DNA from: Devosia sp.
GTDB lineage: Bacteria; Pseudomonadota; Alphaproteobacteria; Rhizobiales; Devosiaceae
Length of the DNA: 8,044 bases
Assembly: GCA_028290685.1 (NCBI GenBank)
Contig: JAQGJI010000167.1
Span: 1 to 8,044, forward strand
Direction of reading: 5' to 3'
In this document: in pieces, positions 1 through 5,943 of the stretch
Layout of the letters: every line of letters begins with the position of its first letter
How positions within the stretch are numbered: the stretch's first letter is position 1
The notes under the pieces: model-generated
What the model was told of the DNA's origin: nothing
What the model saw: only the letters and a program-made list of their open reading frames with translations
Databases searched by the model: none
Position numbers and translations under genes: made by a program

Positions 1-16
1 CGCGCTTCGCTCACCA

Positions 17-77
17 GACCGGCAATACCATCGCTCCCGGCCAGCGTGCCACAACATCGGTTCGCCGCTTGCCGGTC
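17..77. repeat. 9-bp inverted repeat just past the end of lysS
   Basis: GACCGGCAA at 17-25 is the exact reverse complement of TTGCCGGTC at 69-77, with a 43-base spacer. It starts 13 bases past the lysS stop codon, so it could form a stem-loop at the 3' end of the lysS transcript. There is no T-run, so it is not a standard Rho-independent terminator. In a GC-rich sequence a chance match of this length is possible. The rest of 1-89 shows no gene I can support. Confidence 0.35.
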
Positions 78-89
78 GGCAACAGCCGC

Positions 90-1703
90 CTATGCTGCCG
101 TCAGCTTCCCCGCCAGCGCATCAGCGATCAGCTTGCGCGTCTCGGCCACGCCGAACAGGGCGATGAAGGAGCCGAAACGGGGCCCCTGATCGTCGCCCAG
201 CAGCACCTGGTAAATGGCCTTGAACCAGTCGCGCAGTGGCTCGAACCTGTGTTCATTGCCAATTGCATAGACAAGGTCCTGCAAGGCGCCGCCATCGGTG
301 GAGCCCTCGTATGCAGCCAAGCGATCATGCAAGTCCTGCAGCGCTGCGCGCTCCTGATCGGTGGGTGCGCGATAGGTCTTGAACGGCTTTACCTTGTCGT
401 TGAAATACCGCACGGCATAGCCTGCGAGCTTGTCGAGCTCCGGGTGGGTCGCTGCCGTTGCACCGGGCATGTAGCGGCCAATGAACCCCCACATGACCTT
501 GGTGTCCTCGGCATTGGCGGTAGCCACAAGGTTGAGCAGCAAGGCAAAGCTGAGCGGCACGTCCGGGGTCGGCACCGCGCCATAATGGACGTGGAACACC
601 GGGTTTTCGAGCCGCGCTGCGACGTCCTGTTTGCCGTAGGCTGCGATAAAGCTGTAATACTCGTCCACCGCCCGCGGGATGACGTCGAAGTGCAGCCGCT
701 TGGCGGTCCGGGGCTTCTGGAACATGTAGAGCCCAAGGCTGTCATTGCTGGCATAGCTCAGCCATTCATCGATGGTCAGCCCATTTCCCTTGGACTTGGA
801 AATCTTCTGGCCCTGGTCATCAAGGAACAACTCGTAGACATAGTGCTCCGGAGCCCTGCCGCCCAAGATCTCGCAAATCCGGTCATAGATCGGTGCATTG
901 GTCTGGTGATCCTTGCCGAACATCTCGAAATCGACATCCAGCGCTGCCCAGCGCATGCCGAAATCGGGCTTCCACTGCATCTTGACGTTCCCGCCGGTGA
1001 CGGGAACCGTGGTGTCGCGGCCGTCTTCGTCCGCGAAGGTGATCGTGCCGTCCTTGGCGTTGACCTCCTTCATCGGCACGTAGAGCACGCGGCCCGAAAT
1101 CGGGGAAATCGGCAGGAAAGGCGAATAGGTTGCCTGGCGCTCCGCCCCAAGCGTTGGGAGCATCACCTGCATGATGTCGTCGAAGCGCTCGGCGGCGCGC
1201 AGCAGCACGGCGTCGAACCTGCCGGAGCGGTAATACTCGGTCGCGCTCGCAAACTCGTAGTCGAACCCGAACGTATCGAGAAACCGGCGCAGCATGGCGT
1301 TGTTGTGATCGCCAAAGCTGGTGAACTCGCTGGTCCAGGGGTCCGGAACCGAGGTCAGCGGCTTTTGCAGGTGCGGCTCCATGGCCTCCTTGGAGGGCAC
1401 ATTGTCCGGGATCTTGCGCATGCCATCGAGATCGTCGGAAAAGCACAGCAGGCGCGTCGGGATCTGGTCGCGCGTCAACAGGCGAAACGCCGTGCGCACC
1501 ATTGTGGTGCGGGCCACCTCGCCAAAGGTGCCGATATGGGGCAGGCCCGATGGACCATAGCCGGTTTCGAACAGGGCCTCGCCCTTGCCCGACTTGTCCA
1601 GCCGCTTGACCAGTTTGCGTGCTTCCTCGAACGGCCATGCCTTGGCTGTCTGGGCAGCATCGAAAAACGCGGGATCAAGTTCGGGTAAAGGAGCGGGCGA
1701 CAA
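90..1703 (-). CDS. lysS: Lysine--tRNA ligase, class I
   Basis: Charges tRNA-Lys with lysine using ATP, in the cytoplasm. This is the class I (Rossmann-fold) enzyme, known from archaea, spirochaetes and many alphaproteobacteria, and unrelated to the class II LysRS of most bacteria. Seen in the sequence, numbered from the TTG start (537 aa): the HIGH-type motif GPSGLPHIGTFGEV around residues 50-63, and the KMSKS-type motif KISKSKGNG at about 300-308. The stretch AFFDAAQTAKAWPFEEARKL near the N-terminus is typical of the family in alphaproteobacteria, and the length fits. The frame stays open upstream to an ATG at 1802, and another ATG lies at 1757. I chose the TTG at 1703 because AAAGGCG sits 7 bases upstream, the recognisable protein begins soon after it, and a possible promoter overlaps the upstream ATGs. 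The gene ends at a TAG. The family call is near certain; the start is inferred. Confidence 0.96.
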   Translation of the reverse strand: MSPAPLPELDPAFFDAAQTAKAWPFEEARKLVKRLDKSGKGEALFETGYGPSGLPHIGTFGEVARTTMVRTAFRLLTRDQIPTRLLCFSDDLDGMRKIPDNVPSKEAMEPHLQKPLTSVPDPWTSEFTSFGDHNNAMLRRFLDTFGFDYEFASATEYYRSGRFDAVLLRAAERFDDIMQVMLPTLGAERQATYSPFLPISPISGRVLYVPMKEVNAKDGTITFADEDGRDTTVPVTGGNVKMQWKPDFGMRWAALDVDFEMFGKDHQTNAPIYDRICEILGGRAPEHYVYELFLDDQGQKISKSKGNGLTIDEWLSYASNDSLGLYMFQKPRTAKRLHFDVIPRAVDEYYSFIAAYGKQDVAARLENPVFHVHYGAVPTPDVPLSFALLLNLVATANAEDTKVMWGFIGRYMPGATAATHPELDKLAGYAVRYFNDKVKPFKTYRAPTDQERAALQDLHDRLAAYEGSTDGGALQDLVYAIGNEHRFEPLRDWFKAIYQVLLGDDQGPRFGSFIALFGVAETRKLIADALAGKLTAA

Positions 1704-1710
1704 GGATTTA

Positions 1711-1717
1711 CGCCTTT
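1711..1717 (-). promoter_or_regulatory. Ribosome binding site supporting the lysS TTG start
   Basis: Read on the minus strand, AAAGGCG is followed by 7 bases and then TTG at 1703-1701. No comparable site precedes the ATG codons at 1757 or 1802. This is the main reason for choosing the TTG start. Confidence 0.55.
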
Positions 1718-1736
1718 CTGGAATAAGCAATAGCGG

Positions 1737-1765
1737 TGTGTTGCATTCCGGGGGCATGGCGTCAA
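1737..1765 (-). promoter_or_regulatory. Possible lysS promoter
   Basis: On the minus strand TTGACG (1765-1760) is a good -35 element. At 17 bases spacing the -10 would be AACACA (1742-1737), which is weak. The implied transcript start near 1730 leaves a leader of about 27 bases before the TTG start. Only the -35 half is convincing. Confidence 0.35.
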
Positions 1766-1780
1766 TCGCAGCGCAACCGC

Positions 1781-1809
1781 TTGCCAAGGCCGGACGCTCC
1801 ACCTACCTC
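1781..1809 (+). promoter_or_regulatory. Possible promoter of the TerB-like gene
   Basis: TTGCCA at 1781-1786 and TACCTC at 1804-1809 are separated by 17 bases and lie about 35 bases upstream of the ATG at 1843. The spacing is right but the -10 is poor, so this is a weak prediction. It lies back to back with the possible lysS promoter. Confidence 0.3.
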
Positions 1810-1842
1810 TTGGCGCACGCAAACGCCAACCGGAATATGTTG

Positions 1843-2256
1843 ATGTCCAACCAAGCCCATGATGCACTGATCCATTTGATGATCCTCGCTGCTTCCTCCG
1901 ATAGCGAGATGACCGAAAGGGAATTGGTGCGGATCCAGGCCCTGGTCGGCCGGCTGCCGGTATTTGATGGGTTCGACAAGGGCCGGCTGATGGCTGTTGC
2001 CAACAATTGCGCCGACAAGCTCAATGGCGCGGGCGGGCTCGATCAGGTGATCGATGACGCCCTGGCCGCCTTGCCCGGCAAGTTGCAGGACACCGCCTAT
2101 GCGCTGGCCGTTGAAATCACGTCGGTGGATTTGCACCTGGAGCAGGAAGAATTGCGCTACCTCGAAATGTTGCGCGACAGGCTGGATCTGGACCGCCTGA
2201 CCACGGCGGCTATCGAAGTGGCCGCCCGCGCGCGCCACCGGCGCATGCCTCAGTAG
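1843..2256 (+). CDS. TerB-like family protein
   Basis: Encodes 137 residues, mostly helical and acidic. It resembles the small alpha-helical TerB (tellurite resistance B-like) fold: HDALIHLMILAASSDSEMT at the N-terminus, with conserved acidic positions (D15, E18, E21), then a second helical half with EITSVDLHLEQEELRYLEML. TerB-like domains carry acidic residues thought to bind metal ions. In chromosomal single-gene settings such as this the real role is unknown, and tellurite resistance should not be assumed because no other ter genes are present. The frame is open from 1585, but the upstream part overlaps the 5' end and promoter region of lysS. ATG codons occur at 1837 and 1843; I prefer 1843, which has CGGAA about 7 bases upstream. 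The gene is divergent from lysS and convergent with the next gene. Its stop overlaps the end of that gene by 7 bases. Confidence 0.8.
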   Translation: MSNQAHDALIHLMILAASSDSEMTERELVRIQALVGRLPVFDGFDKGRLMAVANNCADKLNGAGGLDQVIDDALAALPGKLQDTAYALAVEITSVDLHLEQEELRYLEMLRDRLDLDRLTTAAIEVAARARHRRMPQ

Positions 2257-3068
2257 AATCCGACAGGGAACCAACGCAGGTAAAGCTCGTCCAGCGTACC
2301 GTTGTCCTTGAGCTTGATCAGAGCCCAGTCAATGGCATGGCGAATGGCATCATTGCCAGCGGGACCCGCAATGGAGAGCCCCTCCCCGAACAGCGCCGGG
2401 CGGAAATAGGGCTCACCCGCAAAACCGCAACAGGCCAGATTTTCATTGAGCCAAAAGGACGCACGCATGCCATCGCCAAAGAAGGCATCGACCGAATTGT
2501 CCTGCACGGCTGCCAATCCTTGCAGTTCGGTTTCGAAGGTCTTGAGAGCCGCCTCGGGCAAATAGCGCTTCATGAACGCTTCGTGGGCACTGCCCGAGCG
2601 CACCGCCACCGTCTTGCCGGCCAGCGCCTTGGCATCGAAGCGCTCGATGTCGGGCGCGCGGGTCACAAAGCGGCCTGGCAGGGCCATGTAGACTGACGTG
2701 AAATCGAACATGGCGCCGTTTTCCGGGGTCATGGCAAGCCCGGCAATCAGCGCATCGCCCTGGCTGTCGGCAAGGGCATTGGCTGCCTGATCCCACGGCC
2801 AGGCTTGGATGGTGCAGGCGACATTGGCTTCGGTGCAGATGCGGCGCGCCAGATCGACATTGAACCCGATAAGCTCGCCATTGGCATCGCGAAAATTAAA
2901 CGGCGGAAAATCCGCGGTGGTGAGGAAGCGGATTGCCGGCACGGGTGTCAGGGTAGGCGAAATCTCCCGCGCGCTTGGATCGGCATGATGGGGCAAGGCC
3001 TGGGCCAAAGCGGGCAGCGCCATGAGAAACAAAAGCAACGCAACGAGTGCGCTGCCCCACCCCCTCAC
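2250..3068 (-). CDS. Secreted solute-binding protein, amino-acid type (SBP_bac_3)
   Basis: Periplasmic ligand-binding protein of the family 3 amino-acid-binding type. With the GTG start at 3068 (272 aa) it begins with a clear signal peptide: MRGW, then a hydrophobic core SALVALLLFLMALPALAQA, with likely cleavage after an Ala-x-Ala site near residue 24. The mature protein opens with the family hallmark FLTTADFPPFNFRDANGEL (about residues 48-66) and GFNVDLARRI. The ligand-pocket stretch AVRSGSAHEAF follows near residue 155. The C-terminus IKLKDNGTLDELYLRWF is also typical. An in-frame ATG at 3170 would overlap the end of metZ by 20 bases, but it would put 34 extra polar residues before the signal core, so I favour the GTG. 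Its ribosome binding site is weak. No permease or ATPase gene is adjacent, so it is an orphan. It lies 82 bases downstream of metZ on the same strand, so co-transcription under the SAM-II riboswitch is likely, which hints at a ligand linked to sulphur amino acids (inference). Confidence 0.85.
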   Translation of the reverse strand: MRGWGSALVALLLFLMALPALAQALPHHADPSAREISPTLTPVPAIRFLTTADFPPFNFRDANGELIGFNVDLARRICTEANVACTIQAWPWDQAANALADSQGDALIAGLAMTPENGAMFDFTSVYMALPGRFVTRAPDIERFDAKALAGKTVAVRSGSAHEAFMKRYLPEAALKTFETELQGLAAVQDNSVDAFFGDGMRASFWLNENLACCGFAGEPYFRPALFGEGLSIAGPAGNDAIRHAIDWALIKLKDNGTLDELYLRWFPVGFY

Positions 3069-3150
3069 GATGATACCAGCAGTTTCGGGCAGCTCTTCCC
3101 CGTTGCAGGCAAAGGCTGAATGGGGGTGCGTCACCGGCACGATTTCCGCT

Positions 3151-4359
3151 TCAGATCTGATCCAGGCCATACATCAAATCCGCGATCAGATCGTCGCTGG
3201 CCTCAAGCCCGACCGACAGCCGCACGAGGCCCGGGGTCACCCCGGTTTCCAGGCGCACGTCCTCGCTCAGGCGCTGATGCGTGGTCGTGCGCGGATGGGT
3301 GATGATCGAGCGCGCATCGCCAAGATTGTTGGAAATCAGGATGACCGAAAGTGAGTCCGAGAGCGTGAATGCAGCATCCTGCCCCCCCTTGACCTCAAAG
3401 GCGATCAGCGTCGAGCCCGTCGCCATCTGACGCTTGGCAAGCTCGTATTGCGGGTGCGAAGGGTGATGCGGGTAGATCACCCGCTCCACCTTGCCATGGC
3501 TGGCCAGGGCCTCGGTCACCTTGGCGGCGCTGTCGGTCATCTGCCGAACGCGCAAGGGGAAAGTCTCGAGGCCCTTCAGCAGAACCCAGGCGTTGAATGC
3601 ACTCAGCGTCGCCCCTGTATGGCGCAACAGCGTGTGTACATCGCCTTCGATGAGTTTTTTGGAGCCCAGTACGATGCCCCCCAGCACCCTGCCCTGCCCG
3701 TCGATGTGCTTGGTTGCCGAATAGGTCACCAGATCGGCACCGAGTTCGAGCGGCTTCTGCCAAAGCGCGGTCGCAAACACATTGTCGACGATCAACAGGG
3801 CGCCATGAGCATGGGCAATGTCGGCGACGGCCCGGATGTCCACCAGTTCCAGCGTCGGATTGGTCGGCGTTTCAATAAACACCAGCTTGGTATTGGGCTG
3901 CATGGCGCGGGCGAAATTTTCTGGGTCGCGCCCATCCACCAGCGTTGTCGTCACACCCCAGCGCGGCATGAAATCTTCCACCACATAGCGGCAGCCCCCG
4001 AACAGGGCGCGCGACGCCACGATATGATCGCCCGCCTTGACCTGGCTCATGACGGCATTGGTCACCGCCGCCATGCCGCTGGCAAAGGCGCGCCCCGCTT
4101 CGGCACCCTCAAGCAAGGCCATCCGGGCCTGGAACACATCAACCGTCGGGTTGGCAAAACGGGAGTAATTGTGGCCGCCCTTGATCTCGCCCTTGAACAG
4201 CATTTCGGCATGCTCGGAACTGGGATAGCTGTAGCCCGAGGTCAGAAACAGCGCATCGCTGGTTTCACTGAAATTGGACCGATTGGTGCCGCCGTGAACC
4301 ATTTGCGTTTCTGCCGCGCGGCGCGCTGGATCATTGAGGGGATTGTTGGCCTTGGACAT
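3151..4359 (-). CDS. metZ: O-succinylhomoserine sulfhydrylase
   Basis: PLP-dependent enzyme of the Cys/Met metabolism family. It makes homocysteine from O-succinylhomoserine and sulphide, the direct sulphydrylation route to methionine. Seen in the 402-residue product: HNYSRFANPT (about 63-72) contributes to the cofactor and active site; SGMAAV (94-99) is the phosphate-binding turn; IVDNVFAT (about 190-197) holds the Asp that pairs with the PLP ring nitrogen; and YSATKHIDGQG holds the Schiff-base lysine, about K217. The overall pattern (AAETQMVHGGTNRSNFSETS at the start) fits MetZ better than MetB or MetY, though these paralogs are close. The frame opens at 4389, but that start lies inside the terminator hairpin of the leader. 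The ATG at 4359 has GAAAG 7 bases upstream and gives the usual N-terminus. The SAM-II riboswitch upstream strongly supports a methionine role and predicts repression at high SAM. Confidence 0.95.
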   Translation of the reverse strand: MSKANNPLNDPARRAAETQMVHGGTNRSNFSETSDALFLTSGYSYPSSEHAEMLFKGEIKGGHNYSRFANPTVDVFQARMALLEGAEAGRAFASGMAAVTNAVMSQVKAGDHIVASRALFGGCRYVVEDFMPRWGVTTTLVDGRDPENFARAMQPNTKLVFIETPTNPTLELVDIRAVADIAHAHGALLIVDNVFATALWQKPLELGADLVTYSATKHIDGQGRVLGGIVLGSKKLIEGDVHTLLRHTGATLSAFNAWVLLKGLETFPLRVRQMTDSAAKVTEALASHGKVERVIYPHHPSHPQYELAKRQMATGSTLIAFEVKGGQDAAFTLSDSLSVILISNNLGDARSIITHPRTTTHQRLSEDVRLETGVTPGLVRLSVGLEASDDLIADLMYGLDQI

Positions 4360-4371
4360 CGTCACGCTTTC

Positions 4372-4407
4372 AAAACAAAAAACCGGCACGCATGGCGGCG
4401 GCCGGTT
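4372..4407 (-). terminator. Rho-independent terminator in the metZ leader (riboswitch expression platform)
   Basis: On the minus strand AACCGGC (4407-4401) and GCCGGTT (4387-4381) form a perfect 7-bp stem around a 13-base loop. The transcript then continues as a U-rich run (TTTTGTTTT, to 4372). It lies after the SAM-II aptamer and before the metZ ribosome binding site, where a SAM-controlled attenuator is expected. Its 5' arm (ACCGGCC, 4406-4400) is also fully complementary to GGCCGGT in the aptamer loop (4455-4449), giving a competing antiterminator. Confidence 0.85.
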
Positions 4408-4412
4408 CCAAA

Positions 4413-4466
4413 CGGTCTTTAGCGATTTATTTTAAGTGGCTGCAAGCGACCGGCCAAATCATCACT
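4413..4466 (-). promoter_or_regulatory. SAM-II (metA-type) riboswitch upstream of metZ
   Basis: Minus-strand reading shows the compact H-type pseudoknot layout of SAM-II, an S-adenosylmethionine sensor typical of alphaproteobacterial methionine genes. P1 pairs AGTG (4466-4463) with CACT (4438-4435). The loop then reads GATTTGGCCGGTCGCTTGCA. The pseudoknot stem pairs CGGTC in that loop (4452-4448) with GACCG in the tail (4417-4413), a perfect 5 bp. The A/T-rich connector ATAAAT and the conserved GCTAAA lie just before the tail. These match the recalled SAM-II core order. SAM binding is expected to lower expression of metZ and anything downstream. P1 has one A-C mismatch in its inner part. A covariance-model search would confirm the class. 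Confidence 0.88.
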
Positions 4467-4473
4467 AGGTGTG

Positions 4474-4502
4474 ATCTAAAAGCAATTGGCAGTTGGCGTC
4501 AA
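4474..4502 (-). promoter_or_regulatory. metZ promoter
   Basis: Minus strand: TTGACG (4502-4497), exactly 17 bases, then TTAGAT (4479-4474). This is a strong housekeeping-type promoter for an alphaproteobacterium. Transcription would start near 4467, so the SAM-II aptamer forms the very 5' end of the transcript, as is usual for this riboswitch. Confidence 0.7.
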
Positions 4503-4521
4503 TCTCCAGGATTGATAGGGA
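4493..4521 (+). promoter_or_regulatory. Possible dcd promoter overlapping the metZ -35
   Basis: TTGGCG at 4493-4498 and TAGGGA at 4516-4521 are 17 bases apart, giving a start near 4528 and a leader of about 25 bases before the dcd ATG. The -10 is imperfect. The -35 overlaps the minus-strand metZ -35 (4497-4502), so the two promoters could compete for RNA polymerase. Confidence 0.35.
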
Positions 4522-4552
4522 GCGTGGAAGTACAAGCGGGAACTCCACGAGC

Positions 4553-5665
4553 ATGGACAAGCAACAGGCCTGGCCCCAGGGAGTCTTCCCTGCGCGATTG
4601 ATCGAACTGCTTGCGCGGCAGGGTTCGATCAGCTCCGCGATAGCCTTTGACGCCGATCAGGTGCAGCCGGCCAGCCTGGATCTGCGGCTGGGCGATGTTG
4701 CCTATCGCGTCCGCTCCAGCTTTCTGCCCGGGCCCAGCCATTCGGTTGCCGCGCGCATCGAGGCGCTCAAGCTGCATGAGATCGACCTGACGCGCGGCGC
4801 GGTGCTGGAGCGTGGCTGCGTCTACCTGGTGCCACTGCAGGAAAGCCTGGCCCTGCCCGCAGCCGTCAGTGCCTCGGCAAACCCCAAGAGTTCCACCGGA
4901 AGGCTTGATGTCTTTACCCGGGTCATCGGCGATCGTGCGCGCGGTTTTGACCAGATGCCGGCGGGCTATCACGGCCCGCTTTACCTCGAAATCAGCCCGC
5001 GCACCTTTCCCATCCTGGCCCGGACCGGATCGCGCCTGAGCCAGATGCGGTTCCGCTGCGGCGACAATCGCCTGACCCTTGCCGAACACCAGGCGCTCCA
5101 TGCCAGCCAGACGCTGGTATTCGATCACTCGGTGCCGGTGGGTGACGGCGTTGCGCTTTCCATCGATCTCAAGGGCCAGGGCCGCGATGGGCTCGTCGGC
5201 TTTCGCTCCCGCCGCCACACGGCGGTGGTTGATGTCGACCGCAAAGCCGCGCTGGACGTGCTCGATTTCTGGGATCCGCTGTACAGCCGCGGGCGCGATG
5301 AACTTATCCTTGATCCGGACGAGTTCTATATCCTGGTCTCCGACGAAGCCGTCCATGTCCCACCGGCCTTTGCGGCCGAGATGGTGCCCTTTGATCCGCT
5401 GGTGGGTGAATTTCGCGTTCACTACGCCGGATTTTTCGATCCGGGGTTCGGGCACTCCCCTGCCGGCGGCACCGGCAGCCGCGCGGTGCTCGAAGTGCGC
5501 AGCCGCGAAGTACCGTTCCTGCTGGGCCACCGCCAGACCATCGGCCGGCTGATCTATGAGCGCCTGGCCGAAGCGCCCGACCGGCTCTACGGCTCGGCGC
5601 TCGGGTCCAACTACCAGGCCCAGACCCTCAAGCTCTCCAAGCACTTCAAGCCATTTACGGTGTGA
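4553..5665 (+). CDS. dcd: 2'-deoxycytidine 5'-triphosphate deaminase, long form
   Basis: Deaminates dCTP to dUTP, feeding dUTPase and thymidylate synthesis; cytoplasmic. The product is 370 residues, about twice the length of the E. coli type (around 190), and matches the long Dcd family of alphaproteobacteria. Two trimeric dUTPase-like halves can be seen. In the first, ASANPKSSTGRLDVFTRV (about 107-124) parallels the conserved Ser/Arg substrate motif, and GPLYLEISPRTFPILARTGS (about 141-160) is the strand carrying the Glu. In the second, EMVPFDPLVGEFRVHYAGFF (276-295) is followed by DPGFGH, and then AVLEVRSREVPFLLGHRQTI parallels the closing strands of classical Dcd. The frame is open from 4493, but the ATG at 4553 gives the normal N-terminus. 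The site AGCGGGA upstream is about 11 bases away, slightly long. The gene is divergent from metZ and probably monocistronic; the 50 bases between its stop and the next gene's stop hold no convincing terminator. Confidence 0.93.
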   Translation: MDKQQAWPQGVFPARLIELLARQGSISSAIAFDADQVQPASLDLRLGDVAYRVRSSFLPGPSHSVAARIEALKLHEIDLTRGAVLERGCVYLVPLQESLALPAAVSASANPKSSTGRLDVFTRVIGDRARGFDQMPAGYHGPLYLEISPRTFPILARTGSRLSQMRFRCGDNRLTLAEHQALHASQTLVFDHSVPVGDGVALSIDLKGQGRDGLVGFRSRRHTAVVDVDRKAALDVLDFWDPLYSRGRDELILDPDEFYILVSDEAVHVPPAFAAEMVPFDPLVGEFRVHYAGFFDPGFGHSPAGGTGSRAVLEVRSREVPFLLGHRQTIGRLIYERLAEAPDRLYGSALGSNYQAQTLKLSKHFKPFTV

Positions 5666-5715
5666 GCCACAACAAGCATACCGTGACCAGAATACGATTT
5701 TAAAGTTGAACCGCT

Positions 5716-5802
5716 TTAGAAGATAAGCATCAACAAACCAACAACTACAATCAATCCAATCAGAAAAATCACCCCGACGGTGCCGCCGATAAATTTGAGC
5801 AT
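5716..5802 (-). CDS. Small membrane peptide, 28 residues
   Basis: An ATG at 5802 on the minus strand opens a 29-codon frame ending in TAA at 5716. The ribosome binding site GGGAG (5814-5810) is strong and 7 bases from the ATG. The peptide begins MLKFIGGTVGVIF and continues as one hydrophobic segment to its C-terminal Phe. There is a single charged residue (Lys3) and no other polar residue except Thr8. Glycines fall at 6, 7, 10, 16 and 22: a GxxxG at 6-10, then a 6-residue rhythm, as in transmembrane helices that pack against partners. It is therefore probably a single-pass inner membrane peptide. Function is unknown: candidates are a small subunit or regulator of a membrane complex, or a type I toxin-like peptide (less likely, since no antisense RNA is evident). 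It lies 141 bases downstream of the DUF2243 gene on the same strand and converges with dcd. It is too short for normal gene calling. Confidence 0.7.
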   Translation of the reverse strand: MLKFIGGTVGVIFLIGLIVVVGLLMLIF

Positions 5803-5868
5803 TTTTTATCTCCCATTGTTCTTGTGACAATAGGAAAATGCAAAAACTTGGTCATCGTTCCGACAGTG

Positions 5869-5883
5869 GTCAATATGATTGAC
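5869..5883. repeat. 15-base near-palindrome upstream of the small membrane peptide gene
   Basis: GTCAAT (5869-5874) and ATTGAC (5878-5883) are perfect inverted repeats around a 3-base centre. On the minus strand one arm contains TTGACC (5873-5868), a possible -35 for the small peptide gene, though the -10 at 17 bases (CAAGTT) is weak. It could be an operator for a dimeric regulator. A second small inverted repeat, ATTGT/ACAAT (5815-5819 and 5827-5831), lies nearer the gene, directly before its ribosome binding site. Confidence 0.35.
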
Positions 5884-5943
5884 TGCCGTGCGGTGCAGCA
5901 ATGATGCTTTGCCACCTCAACACAATTGCAATGCCGGCATTGG

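Noticed and set aside
1..89. An open minus-strand frame (ending GTLAGSDGIAGLVSEA) that could be the start of a gene downstream of lysS.
   Set aside because: There is no convincing start codon with a ribosome binding site within the window, and the segment is too short to judge.
69..1688. A 539-codon plus-strand open frame covering lysS.
   Set aside because: It lies exactly antisense to the strongly recognised lysS. Its translation is rich in Arg, His, Gly and Ala with no known domain. Long antisense frames are common in GC-rich genes.
1843..2256. A tellurite resistance operon, suggested by the TerB-like gene.
   Set aside because: No other ter genes are present. TerB-like domains are widespread in unrelated settings.
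3448..4422. A 324-codon plus-strand open frame antisense to metZ.
   Set aside because: It is a shadow of metZ and also runs through the riboswitch terminator. It shows no domain and no good ribosome binding site.
5657..5720. Possible terminator hairpins between dcd and the small peptide gene (ACGGT/ACCGT and TAAAG/CTTTA).
   Set aside because: The stems are only 5 bp, with long or A/T-rich structures and no proper T-run, so neither is convincing.
4499..5830. A 443-codon minus-strand open frame antisense to dcd.
   Set aside because: It is a shadow of dcd and crosses the small peptide gene in another frame. The product has no recognisable motif.
5838..5882. A 14-codon plus-strand frame beginning MQKLGHRSD after AGGAAA.
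   Set aside because: It is very short and polar with no visible function. It runs through the palindrome upstream of the small membrane peptide gene. The apparent ribosome site alone is not enough.
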